From the NCBI GenBank assembly GCA_021030905.1, contig JAGFMI010000022.1, positions 434,001 to 498,000 of the forward strand: 64,000 bases of DNA. The letters run 5' to 3'. This DNA is from Pyrenula massariospora (taxonomy: Eukaryota; Ascomycota; Eurotiomycetes; Pyrenulales; Pyrenulaceae). The position numbers and the translations under genes are program-made. Below the pieces are notes generated by a model. That model searched no databases, was not told where the DNA came from, and was given only the letters and a program-made list of their open reading frames with translations. Shown here piece after piece: positions 55,246 to 64,000 of this stretch. How positions within the stretch are numbered: the first letter of the stretch is position 1; each line of letters begins with the position of its first letter.

Positions 55246-57445
55246 TGAAAGAGATAACCTTCTCATACAGACAATTTCGCGACATAGGATTAGCTTTTTT
55301 CAAACATAAGTCTTAAACTTGCGGCTTATAGTCTAAATGGCGCTTCTCTATCCTTCCTTGGCTGCTCTGAATTGTAGGTGACTCGACGTAACATTATCGT
55401 ATTCTAGCTTCAGATTGGGAGGTGGGACTCAACACCAGCACGTTTTCGATCAAGTTCTTCGGATATTGATCCTTGGTGCTCGGCCAGTGATCGCTGATTT
55501 GCATTAGCAATTTGAACGAATTTGCCGGAGGAGGAATTCGCAATAAGCCTCGACTAAAGGCCATCATTGACCTTTAATATTCCATCGGACCACTTGTTAC
55601 ATAAGACTTGACTCTCGTCAGCGGTTTTCCATATATCACTCAATAAGTCAACTCACTCATGGCTCCGTCCCGGTCAACCTTGCTCACAAAAGTTTTTCTT
55701 CGAGACTCTGGGTAATCGAGACATCACTTCGCTCATCCGCCATATTTGCACCTCCGAGCTAGTCTCACATTCTCACTCATTTGACGCAGGACACAGATTT
55801 CTAACCTGTATCCTCCACCACCTTTCTCCGGCTCTTAGAGCTAGAGCCGCTGTAACCTTGTAGCGACTTTGCTGAGCTTCAGCCGAAAAACGCTTCTTGC
55901 TTTCGGCATCGTGTAGAGGACTTCTCAACAAATCCTGACGGTTAAGTGGTCGATGCTTCATAGGCATTATTGAAAAGGTTAGCGTCACCAGTGAGACGAT
56001 CGAGCTCCTTGATTTCAGCGTCTATCGTATCTGTGCGCCCAAACTTACCTCTACTGAGTTCCCTCTGAGTTCCCTTTCCAGCGCAGCAACCTCTGTGGCG
56101 TAATCGAATTACTTTGGAATTTAGGGTTCGTGCCAGTGCAGTTGAAGTAAAAGGCGACCTCTCCCACCTCGTCGTAAGCATGCATGTCACAGATAGTGCT
56201 CCGTAGTATGACTCATAATAGCCTCTCGATAAGTCTAATAATACAAGCCGTAAGCCCGTTACGGACTCCTCTGTCTCTTTCTGGAGCATGTGCACCAGCG
56301 GAAAGGACATATCGATTGCGAATCGGATAGCATGGCCTTAGTATGACTTCTGTAGGCCAAGGTGCTACTCAATGATGCCGCAGGTCGAATCTCGAGCAGC
56401 GAAAGAATGGGACGACAAAGGAGCAGATCTTAACATTACGTGGTAAATGAAAACATGAATGCTCCAAAAGAACGATGCAGAAGGAGTGGGGGGGATGGGC
56501 AAAGAGGTAAAAAAATGAGTCTACGAAGTAGCCGGGGTCATGGGGGGATCACCGCCGGGACCGCCACACGGCTCCCACGCGTCATTTTTGTTTGTTTCCA
56601 TCTTTGACTTCGGTCAAAGAAGGCGTTATGCACTAATGCTGTAGTCATATGCCGGCGAATCTTCCGGATACCATAGATTCAATCAGAAATGCTGTGCCAA
56701 TAGAATCTGCAGGATTTCTCATCTTCGCATGTGCTGAGATGTTGAGGTGGCGCGTACGTCGGCAAGGTTCCAGCGCATGAGGTACCTCGTTCTGACATAG
56801 CACCGGCAGCCATAGATCTAGAATCCCGAGATGCAACCGGTTGCTACCATTTTGAGAGATTCCGGGGTCCAAAATTCCTTTGTTGTAGCACGACTTCAAG
56901 AGTTTACAGCTTTCAAAACGCATATCTGCAGCGGAGAGCAAGGTTTTCATCCGACGTGTTCACTTGTGCATGGACCATGGTGGTTATTTGTGCAACCATT
57001 CTAAATTTATTTAGGCAAGCGTGGGGGTGAGCAAAGGAGGTTGTCCGGGGTTTCCCATGGTGCGCCACATCATTCTTTGTGCTGACCTCTTAGCACTGTC
57101 ATTTTAGAGCCATCTCGCTGCGCTGGCCCAGCCAAAGCAAGCACATTGGCATCTAATCCATACTCTACCCAGTAAGACAGTACGGCTTCGCAAAGCCAGC
57201 ACGGGCCGTCCTACTGTCGGTTTCTATCCGCTGGGTAGCGCAAGGTACAAATCATGCCCTCCTCGGGGTACTTCCGAGGTCAAGGTATGGCCGCATGTAA
57301 CAAAACCGTCCGTCGTCTCCCGCAAGAACGTCTACTTGGAGAATTTATTTCATACATTTATATAATCCTGCCTCGAAGTCTCTTGAATCATGCGTCTCCA
57401 TTCTACACAGTCCTTTGCAATTGCTTCAATTTAGCAGTCACCGAT
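55246..57445. other. Gene-poor stretch between the PKS and the HET gene
   Basis: 2.2 kb without a supportable gene. A minus-strand frame (55942-56310) has a helical charged end (DAEIKELDRLTGDANLF) and a possible donor near 56047 but no recognisable domain. A poly-G/GC-rich patch lies at 56485-56575. The ORF leading into the HET gene is also open from 57254, but the ATG at 57446 fits the domain better. Confidence 0.4.
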
Positions 57446-59452
57446 ATGGCAAACTCCATGTATGAATATCAAGCGCTTACAAACGGAGAGATACGAATTT
57501 TGAGCCTCCAGCCAGGGAACTTCGATGAGGATCTACTCTTTGAACTCTGTCATTACAGACGCGACAATACGGGAAACGGCCAAGATTCGTCCTCGTCAAC
57601 CGCAAGCCGCGTTGAGTATGAAGCCTTGTCGTACGTCTGGGGCGATCCGAGGAAACCCTTTCGGATCTTTGAATTTGGTACTGGTCGTATTCTTCAGATC
57701 ACATCTAGTCTCAATACTGCACTTCGATATTTGCGACATACAGAAAAATCGCGAAGGCTGTGGGTGGACTCAATCTGTATCAATCAAACCGATACTAGGG
57801 AGCGCTCACAGCAAGTTTCTATCATGCATGACATTTATAAAGAAGCGGTCAGAGTGCCGATCTGGATCGGTGAAGATAAATGCGGGTATCTTGAGGGTCT
57901 GTTTGAAGATTTTAATGATCTTGCTCGCGTCCCTCTTTCTCTTGAATCAAATGGTGTGGCTTCTAAGAACCATGGCGAAGCTTTAGAGGAATTGCCTCGC
58001 ACATTAAGGCTTGCTAAATCTCTTCCATTGTTCGCGGACTGCGCTTGGTTTAAAAGGGCCTGGACGGTCCAAGAATGTCACTTTGCTGTTGAGCGTCTAT
58101 TCATATGTGACAAAGCCATCATCGACGGAGAAACGTTTTCACGTTCTGCCTCACAGATCGAGTTCTTATTACCAAAGATTAGAGGGTATCTTAGTAAACA
58201 TGATTATGTTAAGGTTGAAAAATTGAACAACCTGACCGGTCTTCGCCTTCCAAGTAGCCGAATTCTCAACGGCAGGTTCGAACCATGTACTTTCTGGTGG
58301 AATGCACGTCCTTTACAGGCAACAGATCCACGTGACAAGCTTTTTGCAACACTAGGAATGATGAAACCAGGAGTCATAGATCTGGTCCCGGATTACACCA
58401 AGTCCACCCAAGCAGTGACTTGCATGGCTGCACAAAGCATCTGGAAGCGTGAGCAATGTTGGGACGTGTTGTCTATAGCGACCTCATTACGACCTAATGC
58501 CTCATCACCTTCCTGGGCACCTGACTGGATCACAGAAGCGCAATTGGCGCCGCTCATTTATCCCAATAGTTGCTGGCATGCGGGCTTTTCTATCAATGGG
58601 GTCTTCGAAGAGCATGGAGAAAAAGTGGACAGCTTGTCACGGATGAATGCCCATGGCAAAGCGATCGATCGTGTTGGATGCATTTGGAAACTGGAAAAGC
58701 TTCATAGCAAATTGTTGAGCATTCACGAGGCTGATTACCAAATTTTGAGGAGTGTCCTGAGGGACTTTATCGAGGCATGCAAAATACATTGGAACAAGTC
58801 TTACTCTTGTACTAGTGAACCTTTCTTAGTGGCGCTTCTCCGAACTTTATGCGCCGACTGTGGTCCTATTGGCAAACGATCAGAGATAGGGCGACAAGAG
58901 CATCTCACCTCTCGTACATACGCAGGCTCACACTACGAATCTTTGTTCGTCACTTGGGACGACCACTTCTATACAGAGCAGAAAAAGAATTGCCAGCAGG
59001 AGATGACCACGGCTGGTGTCGCGACATTCCGAGGCAGCCACGAGACTCTATCATCAAGATTCAAATGGTTAGTGCAGGATTCAAAGCCCTCGATCAAGGA
59101 GCGCTTGCTAAATTTGTGGGGCGGAACCAAAGGGCTTCCGTCATCGTCTTATCAAAGCAACGTTGACAGCGAGCGTATGACACAGTCTGCAGCTCTTCAT
59201 AATCTACTCAATTGGTACGTCAGAGGTCGAAGCTTTTTCTTCACAGAGTCAGGACTCATGGGTATCGCACCGTCGTGGTTACAACCTTCTGATGAGATCT
59301 TCTCCCTCCGCGGAGGATACACTCCATACATCTTCCGATCGACGGGAGAGCCGCATACTTACAAGCTCGTTGGAGATGCCTATATTCATGGGATAATGTA
59401 TGGGGAGCTTGGACTCGATACTTCCACGTTTGAACCAATCATTATCAAATAA
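57446..59452 (+). CDS. HET-domain (heterokaryon incompatibility) protein
   Basis: A single-exon gene of 668 residues from the ATG at 57446. An upstream in-frame ATG at 57254 would add 64 residues of non-domain sequence. The HET domain occupies about residues 50-200, with YEALSYVWGDP, the central RRLWVDSICINQTDTRERS and VPIWIGED, all diagnostic of the family. These proteins trigger cell death when incompatible nuclei meet, often partnered with NLR-like proteins. The C-terminal 450 residues have the usual mixed composition (for example DPRDKLFATLGM, and a Trp-rich stretch near SPSWAPDW) and no second domain that I can name. It faces away from the PKS end by 2.2 kb. Confidence 0.93.
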   Translation: MANSMYEYQALTNGEIRILSLQPGNFDEDLLFELCHYRRDNTGNGQDSSSSTASRVEYEALSYVWGDPRKPFRIFEFGTGRILQITSSLNTALRYLRHTEKSRRLWVDSICINQTDTRERSQQVSIMHDIYKEAVRVPIWIGEDKCGYLEGLFEDFNDLARVPLSLESNGVASKNHGEALEELPRTLRLAKSLPLFADCAWFKRAWTVQECHFAVERLFICDKAIIDGETFSRSASQIEFLLPKIRGYLSKHDYVKVEKLNNLTGLRLPSSRILNGRFEPCTFWWNARPLQATDPRDKLFATLGMMKPGVIDLVPDYTKSTQAVTCMAAQSIWKREQCWDVLSIATSLRPNASSPSWAPDWITEAQLAPLIYPNSCWHAGFSINGVFEEHGEKVDSLSRMNAHGKAIDRVGCIWKLEKLHSKLLSIHEADYQILRSVLRDFIEACKIHWNKSYSCTSEPFLVALLRTLCADCGPIGKRSEIGRQEHLTSRTYAGSHYESLFVTWDDHFYTEQKKNCQQEMTTAGVATFRGSHETLSSRFKWLVQDSKPSIKERLLNLWGGTKGLPSSSYQSNVDSERMTQSAALHNLLNWYVRGRSFFFTESGLMGIAPSWLQPSDEIFSLRGGYTPYIFRSTGEPHTYKLVGDAYIHGIMYGELGLDTSTFEPIIIK

Positions 59453-59985
59453 AACCTTTCAAGATACGAAGCAGGACAGTCTCAGCGCGCATTTCTTGAG
59501 TCCTTGCACGGTACGATCCTTCTTCTAAATGCAGTCACCATCCTGGGACGCGCTCCGTATTCCAAAAGAGAGTAAATTTCCAATTCTTATTTTCCTTTGT
59601 CCGGAAACCCTCTCTGGCAATATACCTACGGCACGCAACACGAATATTTCGCATCTATTTGGCTCATAACCTACGCAGTAAGCTTAAACATCTACAAAGA
59701 TCATACACGAAGGTAACGGATCAAGATTTTTACAATTCACGACTAAACCAAGGCAGAAAGCCGAAGGATCGATGGGCAGTGGAAGTCAGAGGAAGGACAC
59801 ATGCTCAGGTAACAAAGAAGTACTGAAATACATAGCGTCCGGATGAGGTTCTTTCGAAGCCAATTCCCTTTGTCTGATGTGCATTCATGTAAAGTTAGTC
59901 CTGTCGCAATGCAAGTCCTTCACAAGATTGGCCAGCCCAGCGAGGTGAAATCAGGACCTCACGTAGGTTATGTGGCATTAAGACT
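59453..59985. other. Intergenic spacer
   Basis: 533 bp between the HET gene and the repeat protein, on the same strand. An overlapping short ORF (59843-60118) is out of frame with the gene that follows. Nothing else was seen. Confidence 0.45.
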
Positions 59986-62769
59986 ATGTCCCAGCCAGCT
60001 TCTCCTTACAAACTCTCTTTTCTTACGAGCTTGGTTCTCTTTACCGTCATCCTCTCCGCCGTTGGTGTTCTGGCGTATCCACCGCATGATTACAGAGACC
60101 TCTCAGCCGACGACATAGAGCCGGAACTGTACCCAGACGATCATGAGAATTTTTACCATGCCCGCGTCGCTCGTTCCCTCGACCAAGATTTGTTAGATGA
60201 ACAGCCCGAGCATCTCAAACAGAGATCAGTTAACGATGGAGTTCCAGCGCACCAACCGTGGAGCCTGGTGCAAGAATCTGAAGGTCATGACATTGGAAAG
60301 CGGTCTGACGATGATGATATCCCTGCGCAATCGCCATGGAGCCTGATCCCGGAGTCTGGAGCCCAAGAGATTGGCAAGAGGTCTTTCAAAAACGAGGAAG
60401 AGGATAACGGGGAATCAGATACCGCGAATCCAGTCCTCAGCACAAGAGAAGAAGTCTCTCACGGCCCTTGGGACGAAGTTCGTGAAGCGTATGCGCGTAG
60501 ACTTGCCCAAAGATCTACCGATGTCGAGGAGCATGATGATGACGACGATGCATTGCTTTCAGCTAGGTCTGAACTCTACTACAGAGACTACGAGGAGCTG
60601 CTTTTAGCCAGGTCTACACCAGAAGAGCAAGGAGATGAAAGCTCTCCAAAGCCTCCGTGGGAAGGATCTGCGGAGGTTCACCGGAGGAATTTAGATCGCG
60701 ATGCAGCTCCCAGTGATGAAGCCGAAGAATTGAGTTCTCCTCTAAGCGTCCGTGATGATAGAGTGCCAGCAGTCCCACCATGGGATATTGTTCATGAATC
60801 ATCTGGCATTCACAAGAGAGACTTTGAAAGCATTGAGGAGGGCAATGATGATCCAGAGGAGGAACATGCGAAGGACTCTTCTTTACATGCCCGCGATGAC
60901 ACCGATGATGGCGTTCCAATGCAGCCTCCTTGGGAGATCACACAATCTTCTGGAACAATCAATGCAAGGTCTAAGAGTGACAGCGACGATATTAAAGAGG
61001 AAGAAGACGAAGCCACTCAACCGCCTCGGAGTGATGACTCATTCCAGGATGGAGGTACCCAAAATCTAGAACCGCGTGACGTCGAGGACAATGGCTCCAC
61101 AGAAGAATCCAACGACGACACTGTTGAAGGTCTCGAAAAGTCGGTTCCCAGGAGATGGGCCTGGATGAGGTCGATGATGCACAATCCAGAAAATGACGAT
61201 GCCGAACGGATGCCGGAGACACGCGAAAGTATCATAGACACTCGCGATTTTGAAGTGAATGACGTAGCCAATGGGAACCATGAAAATCACCTAAATTCCG
61301 ACGGGGAGGCCTTAATCCAGGCAAGATCCGCCCAATCTGAAGCGTCTAGAAACGGTGAACATGCTGCTGAACATCAGAGACGGTCTATTGAGCCGGACGA
61401 GGAGGCTGCGATCAGAACTTGGTCGATCAGATTCGAATCTTCCCGTGATGGTGAGTACCTCCCTGAACATCACGAGCGCTCAGTCGATCCCGAACAGCAA
61501 GCCATGATCATGGCAAGATCTATCACATTTGAAGCGTCTCGTAATGGCCAATTCCTTGCCGACCGCAACGAAGACACCATTGCATCTGAAGAAGAACCCT
61601 CTATCCAGGCAAGATCTGCTCTGTTTGAAGCCTCCCGCAACAGCGAAAATCTCGATAACAAGAATGACAACGTCTTGAACACTCGCGACGAGCATCCCGA
61701 CCCAAATCCTCCTCCCACGCTAGACCTCTCAGAGCCAGAGCACCCAGAAACAGAAAAGCGCTCAGTTGAAGACATCCACAGTGTCACTAATGATGATGGC
61801 AGTGACGACGACCCCTCCCTCCACCCCCGCGGCCTATCCCCCAATCTCGAAGCCTGGACCCTCAACCTCCACACCTGCGCCCAGCCCAACTGGGGCCCCC
61901 CCTGCGCCTACCACCGCTTCACCGGCCCATCCCCCGCCCAAAACGACCAACCCATCTGGTCAAACCCGGGCCAAATCGGCTCCCTCAGACCCGATAACGG
62001 CCTGACGTGCGCCCTGAGAGCCCACGGCTGCAAGAACGTCAACAGCCAGTGCCAGTGGCGCGAGCTCGTCTACCCGGGCGTGCCGACGGTCAACGAGCCT
62101 TTCTTCTCGAACACGGGGGACGTCGTGTGCTATTACGCGGGGAGCGAGGGGGCGGCGGACGAGGTGGCGTGGAAGGGGAGGTGGAGGAAGGATGGGGGGT
62201 TGAGTGGGAAGGCGGATCCGATTCATGCGAATCCGTTCAAGCGGGGGGGTAGGGTGAGGAGGGGGGTGAGTCCGCTGCCGCCGGTGCATGTTTTGAGGGA
62301 CGCGGAGGGAGAGGAGCGCGGCGAAGGACCTACCATCAATGAGCGAGATGACCACCAAGCAGCCGACGAAGAAGAATACCCATCCCCAAACCTACCTCCT
62401 CACCAGTCCTCAGACGTCACCAACCCCCAAAAGCGCAACGACGCCCCCTGGTCCCGCGCAGTCTACCTCTGTTCGATGTCGCACTGGGGCCTCCCCTGCA
62501 AGCGCCTGGTCTTCTCCGGTCCCAATCCGCACACCACCCCCCACCACGCGCTCATCCTCGACCCCCCCGCCACCATCGGCTCGCTCGGCCCGGACTTTGG
62601 CCTCGTGTGCACCCTTCGCCTTGATAATTGTCGGAGTGGGGATGCGAAGTGTGAGATTAAAGACATAAGGTATCCCGGGATGGAGATCGTGCTGCAACCG
62701 TGGAAGAGTCATACGAAGGTTGTGGATTGCTTGTTGGAGGGGAGTGTGGGGGTTGGGGGCCCGGGGTGA
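59986..62769 (+). CDS. Secreted acidic repeat preproprotein with Kex2-like sites and two cysteine domains
   Basis: One open frame of 927 residues. The start gives a strong signal peptide (LTSLVLFTVILSAVGVLA). Residues about 30-600 are very acidic and repetitive. Six PW repeats ([VI]P..xPW....ES) each end in Lys-Arg or a single Arg-Ser, such as EIGKRS, GIHKRDF, LAQRS. Four further repeats follow the pattern ARSxxFEASRNGE. Spaced dibasic sites after a signal peptide are the hallmark of Kex2-processed repeat proteins. The C-terminus holds two copies of a cysteine domain: CAQPNWGPPC...IGSLRPDNGLTC...YPGV and CSMSHWGLPC...IGSLGPDFGLVC...YPGM, shared with the gene at 40.7 kb. Third-position GC rises sharply near 61800. 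No companion enzyme of ribosomal-peptide pathways is seen nearby. Confidence 0.8.
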   Translation: MSQPASPYKLSFLTSLVLFTVILSAVGVLAYPPHDYRDLSADDIEPELYPDDHENFYHARVARSLDQDLLDEQPEHLKQRSVNDGVPAHQPWSLVQESEGHDIGKRSDDDDIPAQSPWSLIPESGAQEIGKRSFKNEEEDNGESDTANPVLSTREEVSHGPWDEVREAYARRLAQRSTDVEEHDDDDDALLSARSELYYRDYEELLLARSTPEEQGDESSPKPPWEGSAEVHRRNLDRDAAPSDEAEELSSPLSVRDDRVPAVPPWDIVHESSGIHKRDFESIEEGNDDPEEEHAKDSSLHARDDTDDGVPMQPPWEITQSSGTINARSKSDSDDIKEEEDEATQPPRSDDSFQDGGTQNLEPRDVEDNGSTEESNDDTVEGLEKSVPRRWAWMRSMMHNPENDDAERMPETRESIIDTRDFEVNDVANGNHENHLNSDGEALIQARSAQSEASRNGEHAAEHQRRSIEPDEEAAIRTWSIRFESSRDGEYLPEHHERSVDPEQQAMIMARSITFEASRNGQFLADRNEDTIASEEEPSIQARSALFEASRNSENLDNKNDNVLNTRDEHPDPNPPPTLDLSEPEHPETEKRSVEDIHSVTNDDGSDDDPSLHPRGLSPNLEAWTLNLHTCAQPNWGPPCAYHRFTGPSPAQNDQPIWSNPGQIGSLRPDNGLTCALRAHGCKNVNSQCQWRELVYPGVPTVNEPFFSNTGDVVCYYAGSEGAADEVAWKGRWRKDGGLSGKADPIHANPFKRGGRVRRGVSPLPPVHVLRDAEGEERGEGPTINERDDHQAADEEEYPSPNLPPHQSSDVTNPQKRNDAPWSRAVYLCSMSHWGLPCKRLVFSGPNPHTTPHHALILDPPATIGSLGPDFGLVCTLRLDNCRSGDAKCEIKDIRYPGMEIVLQPWKSHTKVVDCLLEGSVGVGGPG
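60238..60975 (+). repeat. Six PW repeats with basic cleavage sites
   Basis: Degenerate protein repeats within the preproprotein start near 60238, 60319, 60457, 60640, 60760 and 60910. The shared core is Pro-Trp preceded by [VI]P and followed by an acidic or Ser-rich segment and a KR, RR or AR-S end. Copies diverge in length (about 20-45 residues including spacers), so they were not recently amplified. Confidence 0.75.
61306..61665 (+). repeat. Four FEASRNGE repeats
   Basis: Copies begin near 61306, 61399, 61498 and 61588, spaced about 30 residues. The consensus is IQARSxxFEASRNGExLxE, joined by ERS-x-P-EE linkers. They differ from the PW repeats upstream. Confidence 0.75.
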
Positions 62770-63560
62770 GCGATGCCCGCCTAGGGGAGAGGGTGTGGTT
62801 GGTAATATAGAAATACTGCGCGCAATCTTTCATTCCGTAAAAATCCATCAATCCAAGAAATTATATCGCAGACCACACTACCACACCGCATTCAGCAAAA
62901 CAGCACAATTTAACGCTAAACCCCTCCCGTGCAAGCGCCCCCCTTTTTCCCAAACTTGGCGCCAAGAACAGACCGCACAATCCCAGTCGCGGATCGCGTC
63001 TTTGTTTTCACGGCCCGCTTACCTTACCTCGCAAGATGCGGTGCGGTGTTCAAAGGGCCACAGAAGCACACACGATGTCTCAGAAGAAGACATATCAAGC
63101 TCGATATGCTGTCGTGCGTGGATGGATGGATGTCTGGGTGCTTGGCGATGGAAGGTCAATATGGTTGGGCTGCGCTCAACATCTGCGTGCTCGGCGAGTG
63201 TTGACTGCACCGTGGGTTGCCTCTAAAGCTGTAGGTGATGTCCGTAGGGGTGTGGTGAATGGTAAGATGAAGATAGTGAAGATGAAGATCACATATGATG
63301 GCGGGAGTCAAGCAGATGAAGCAATGAAATACTATCATTGACGCATGCAAAGCCGGAAATCTATCTCTGGTTGGAATCACTGCAACAATAATTGCTATTA
63401 TCCATGTCCACCTGTCTCCCTATACGCCTTCTATCACCGTTCTATCCTCTCTCTATCCTCTGTCTAGCTTCTGTCTATGACTAATTCATACAATCCCCGT
63501 CGCAGTGTTCTGTCGTTTCCAGGTTCGTCTCTTCCGAAAAGGTGGTGTCTTGGTCCTGGC
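62770..63560. other. Convergent intergenic region
   Basis: Contains the 3' ends of the repeat protein (plus) and the cysteine-repeat gene (minus). Short overlapping ORFs are not supportable. Confidence 0.45.
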
Positions 63561-64000
63561 TCAAGGAACGTTGGGCTGTTACACAAGTGTTATTAGTGTA
63601 GGCTCTTCCATCAGAGATCCTGAATAACTTACTCACCGCAATGCGGATGCACAGCTGGTATGGATAGGTCTTGACTGTGACGCAGTGTTCGTCATCAGCG
63701 CATCTCAACAGGCAAGATCTGCTGCCATCCTCGTCCCTATCAGTCAAATCATTGGGATAATTGTCGGGCTTGCACCAGCCTCCATACACGCTCGCTACGC
63801 AGTGGCTTCCTGGAGGGCATCGATGCTTCTTGTCACAATCTTTGTAGCCTTCGTTGGCAGGTTGCTCCACATCCCGGTCTGCCACTTGTTTGTTGTCGCT
63901 GCAGAAGTTTCCATACTTGCCGTGGACACAATGCTTTCCTGCAGGGCATTTTTTCTTCTTGCTGCAACGGTTGTAGCCTTCATCACCAGGCTGCACCATA
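63561..64000 (-). CDS. Tandem cysteine-repeat secreted-type protein, cut by the window edge
   Basis: The visible 3' part has exons 63637-64000 (continuing beyond the window) and 63561-63575, joined over a 61-nt intron (GTGAGT to GTAACAG). The spliced end is LCIRIAPNVP. Two clear repeats show the pattern EGYxxCxKKxxCPxGxHCVxxxYGxxC, and a third, diverged, one has SCLLRCADDEHCV. Four cysteines per repeat at fixed spacing suggest two disulphides each, as in small extracellular lectin- or defensin-like modules. The N-terminus and any signal peptide lie outside the window, so the ATG at 63999 may be internal. Family unknown to me. Confidence 0.65.

Noticed and set aside
1-64000. tRNA, rRNA, transposon ends or viral elements
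   Set aside because: I did not recognise any such gene or terminal repeat by eye; a dedicated scan for tRNAs and transposons was not possible here.

Overview
The window comes from a filamentous ascomycete (Pezizomycotina). It has many short GT-AG introns of about 45-110 nt, a HET-domain gene, a fungal NLR-like gene, a Zn2Cys6 regulator, a highly reducing polyketide synthase (HR-PKS), WSC-like and collagen-like secreted proteins, and orthologs of the yeast proteins Ufd2, Aim19, Ayr1 and Hlj1. I cannot name the genus.

Layout. At 1-9 kb there is a cut-off hypothetical gene, an NLR-like gene (SERAC1-like hydrolase, NACHT, ankyrin) with one in-frame stop, and a small membrane-anchored LRAT/PPPDE-like protein. 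At 9.7-17.8 kb (minus strand) a giant secreted collagen-like protein is spread over about 33-34 exons, most sized in multiples of 9 nt. A Zn2Cys6 factor follows divergently. At 21-29 kb lies a conserved housekeeping block: AIM19 (recovered only by splicing), a DNAJB12/Hlj1-type J protein, the E4 ubiquitin ligase UFD2, and an FMN-dependent 2-hydroxyacid oxidase ending in a peroxisomal signal. At 30-41 kb small secreted cysteine proteins alternate with a coiled-coil protein, a sugar transporter and two truncated gene relics meeting head to head (aldo-keto reductase, transketolase). At 42.5-55.2 kb is a polyketide locus: relics of an O-methyltransferase and a cupin, two intact short-chain dehydrogenases, and an 8-exon HR-PKS (KS-AT-DH-degenerate MT-ER-KR-ACP). 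At 57-64 kb there is a HET-domain protein, a long acidic secreted protein with Kex2-like repeats and two cysteine domains, and the end of a tandem cysteine-repeat protein.

How the genes relate. The PKS and the two dehydrogenases plausibly act in one pathway. The PKS and the Ayr1-like dehydrogenase share a 562-bp divergent promoter. The methyltransferase and cupin relics suggest the cluster once made a more decorated product. Four loci (30.5, 38.8, 40.7 and 60 kb) encode related secreted cysteine domains, so this looks like a secretome-rich accessory region. The best leads are the collagen gene's architecture, including two introns that abut with no exon between them, the 8-nt microexon in the Ayr1-like gene, and the repeat preproprotein at 60 kb. 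Splice structures were derived by hand from reading-frame continuity and splice motifs; none was checked against RNA.
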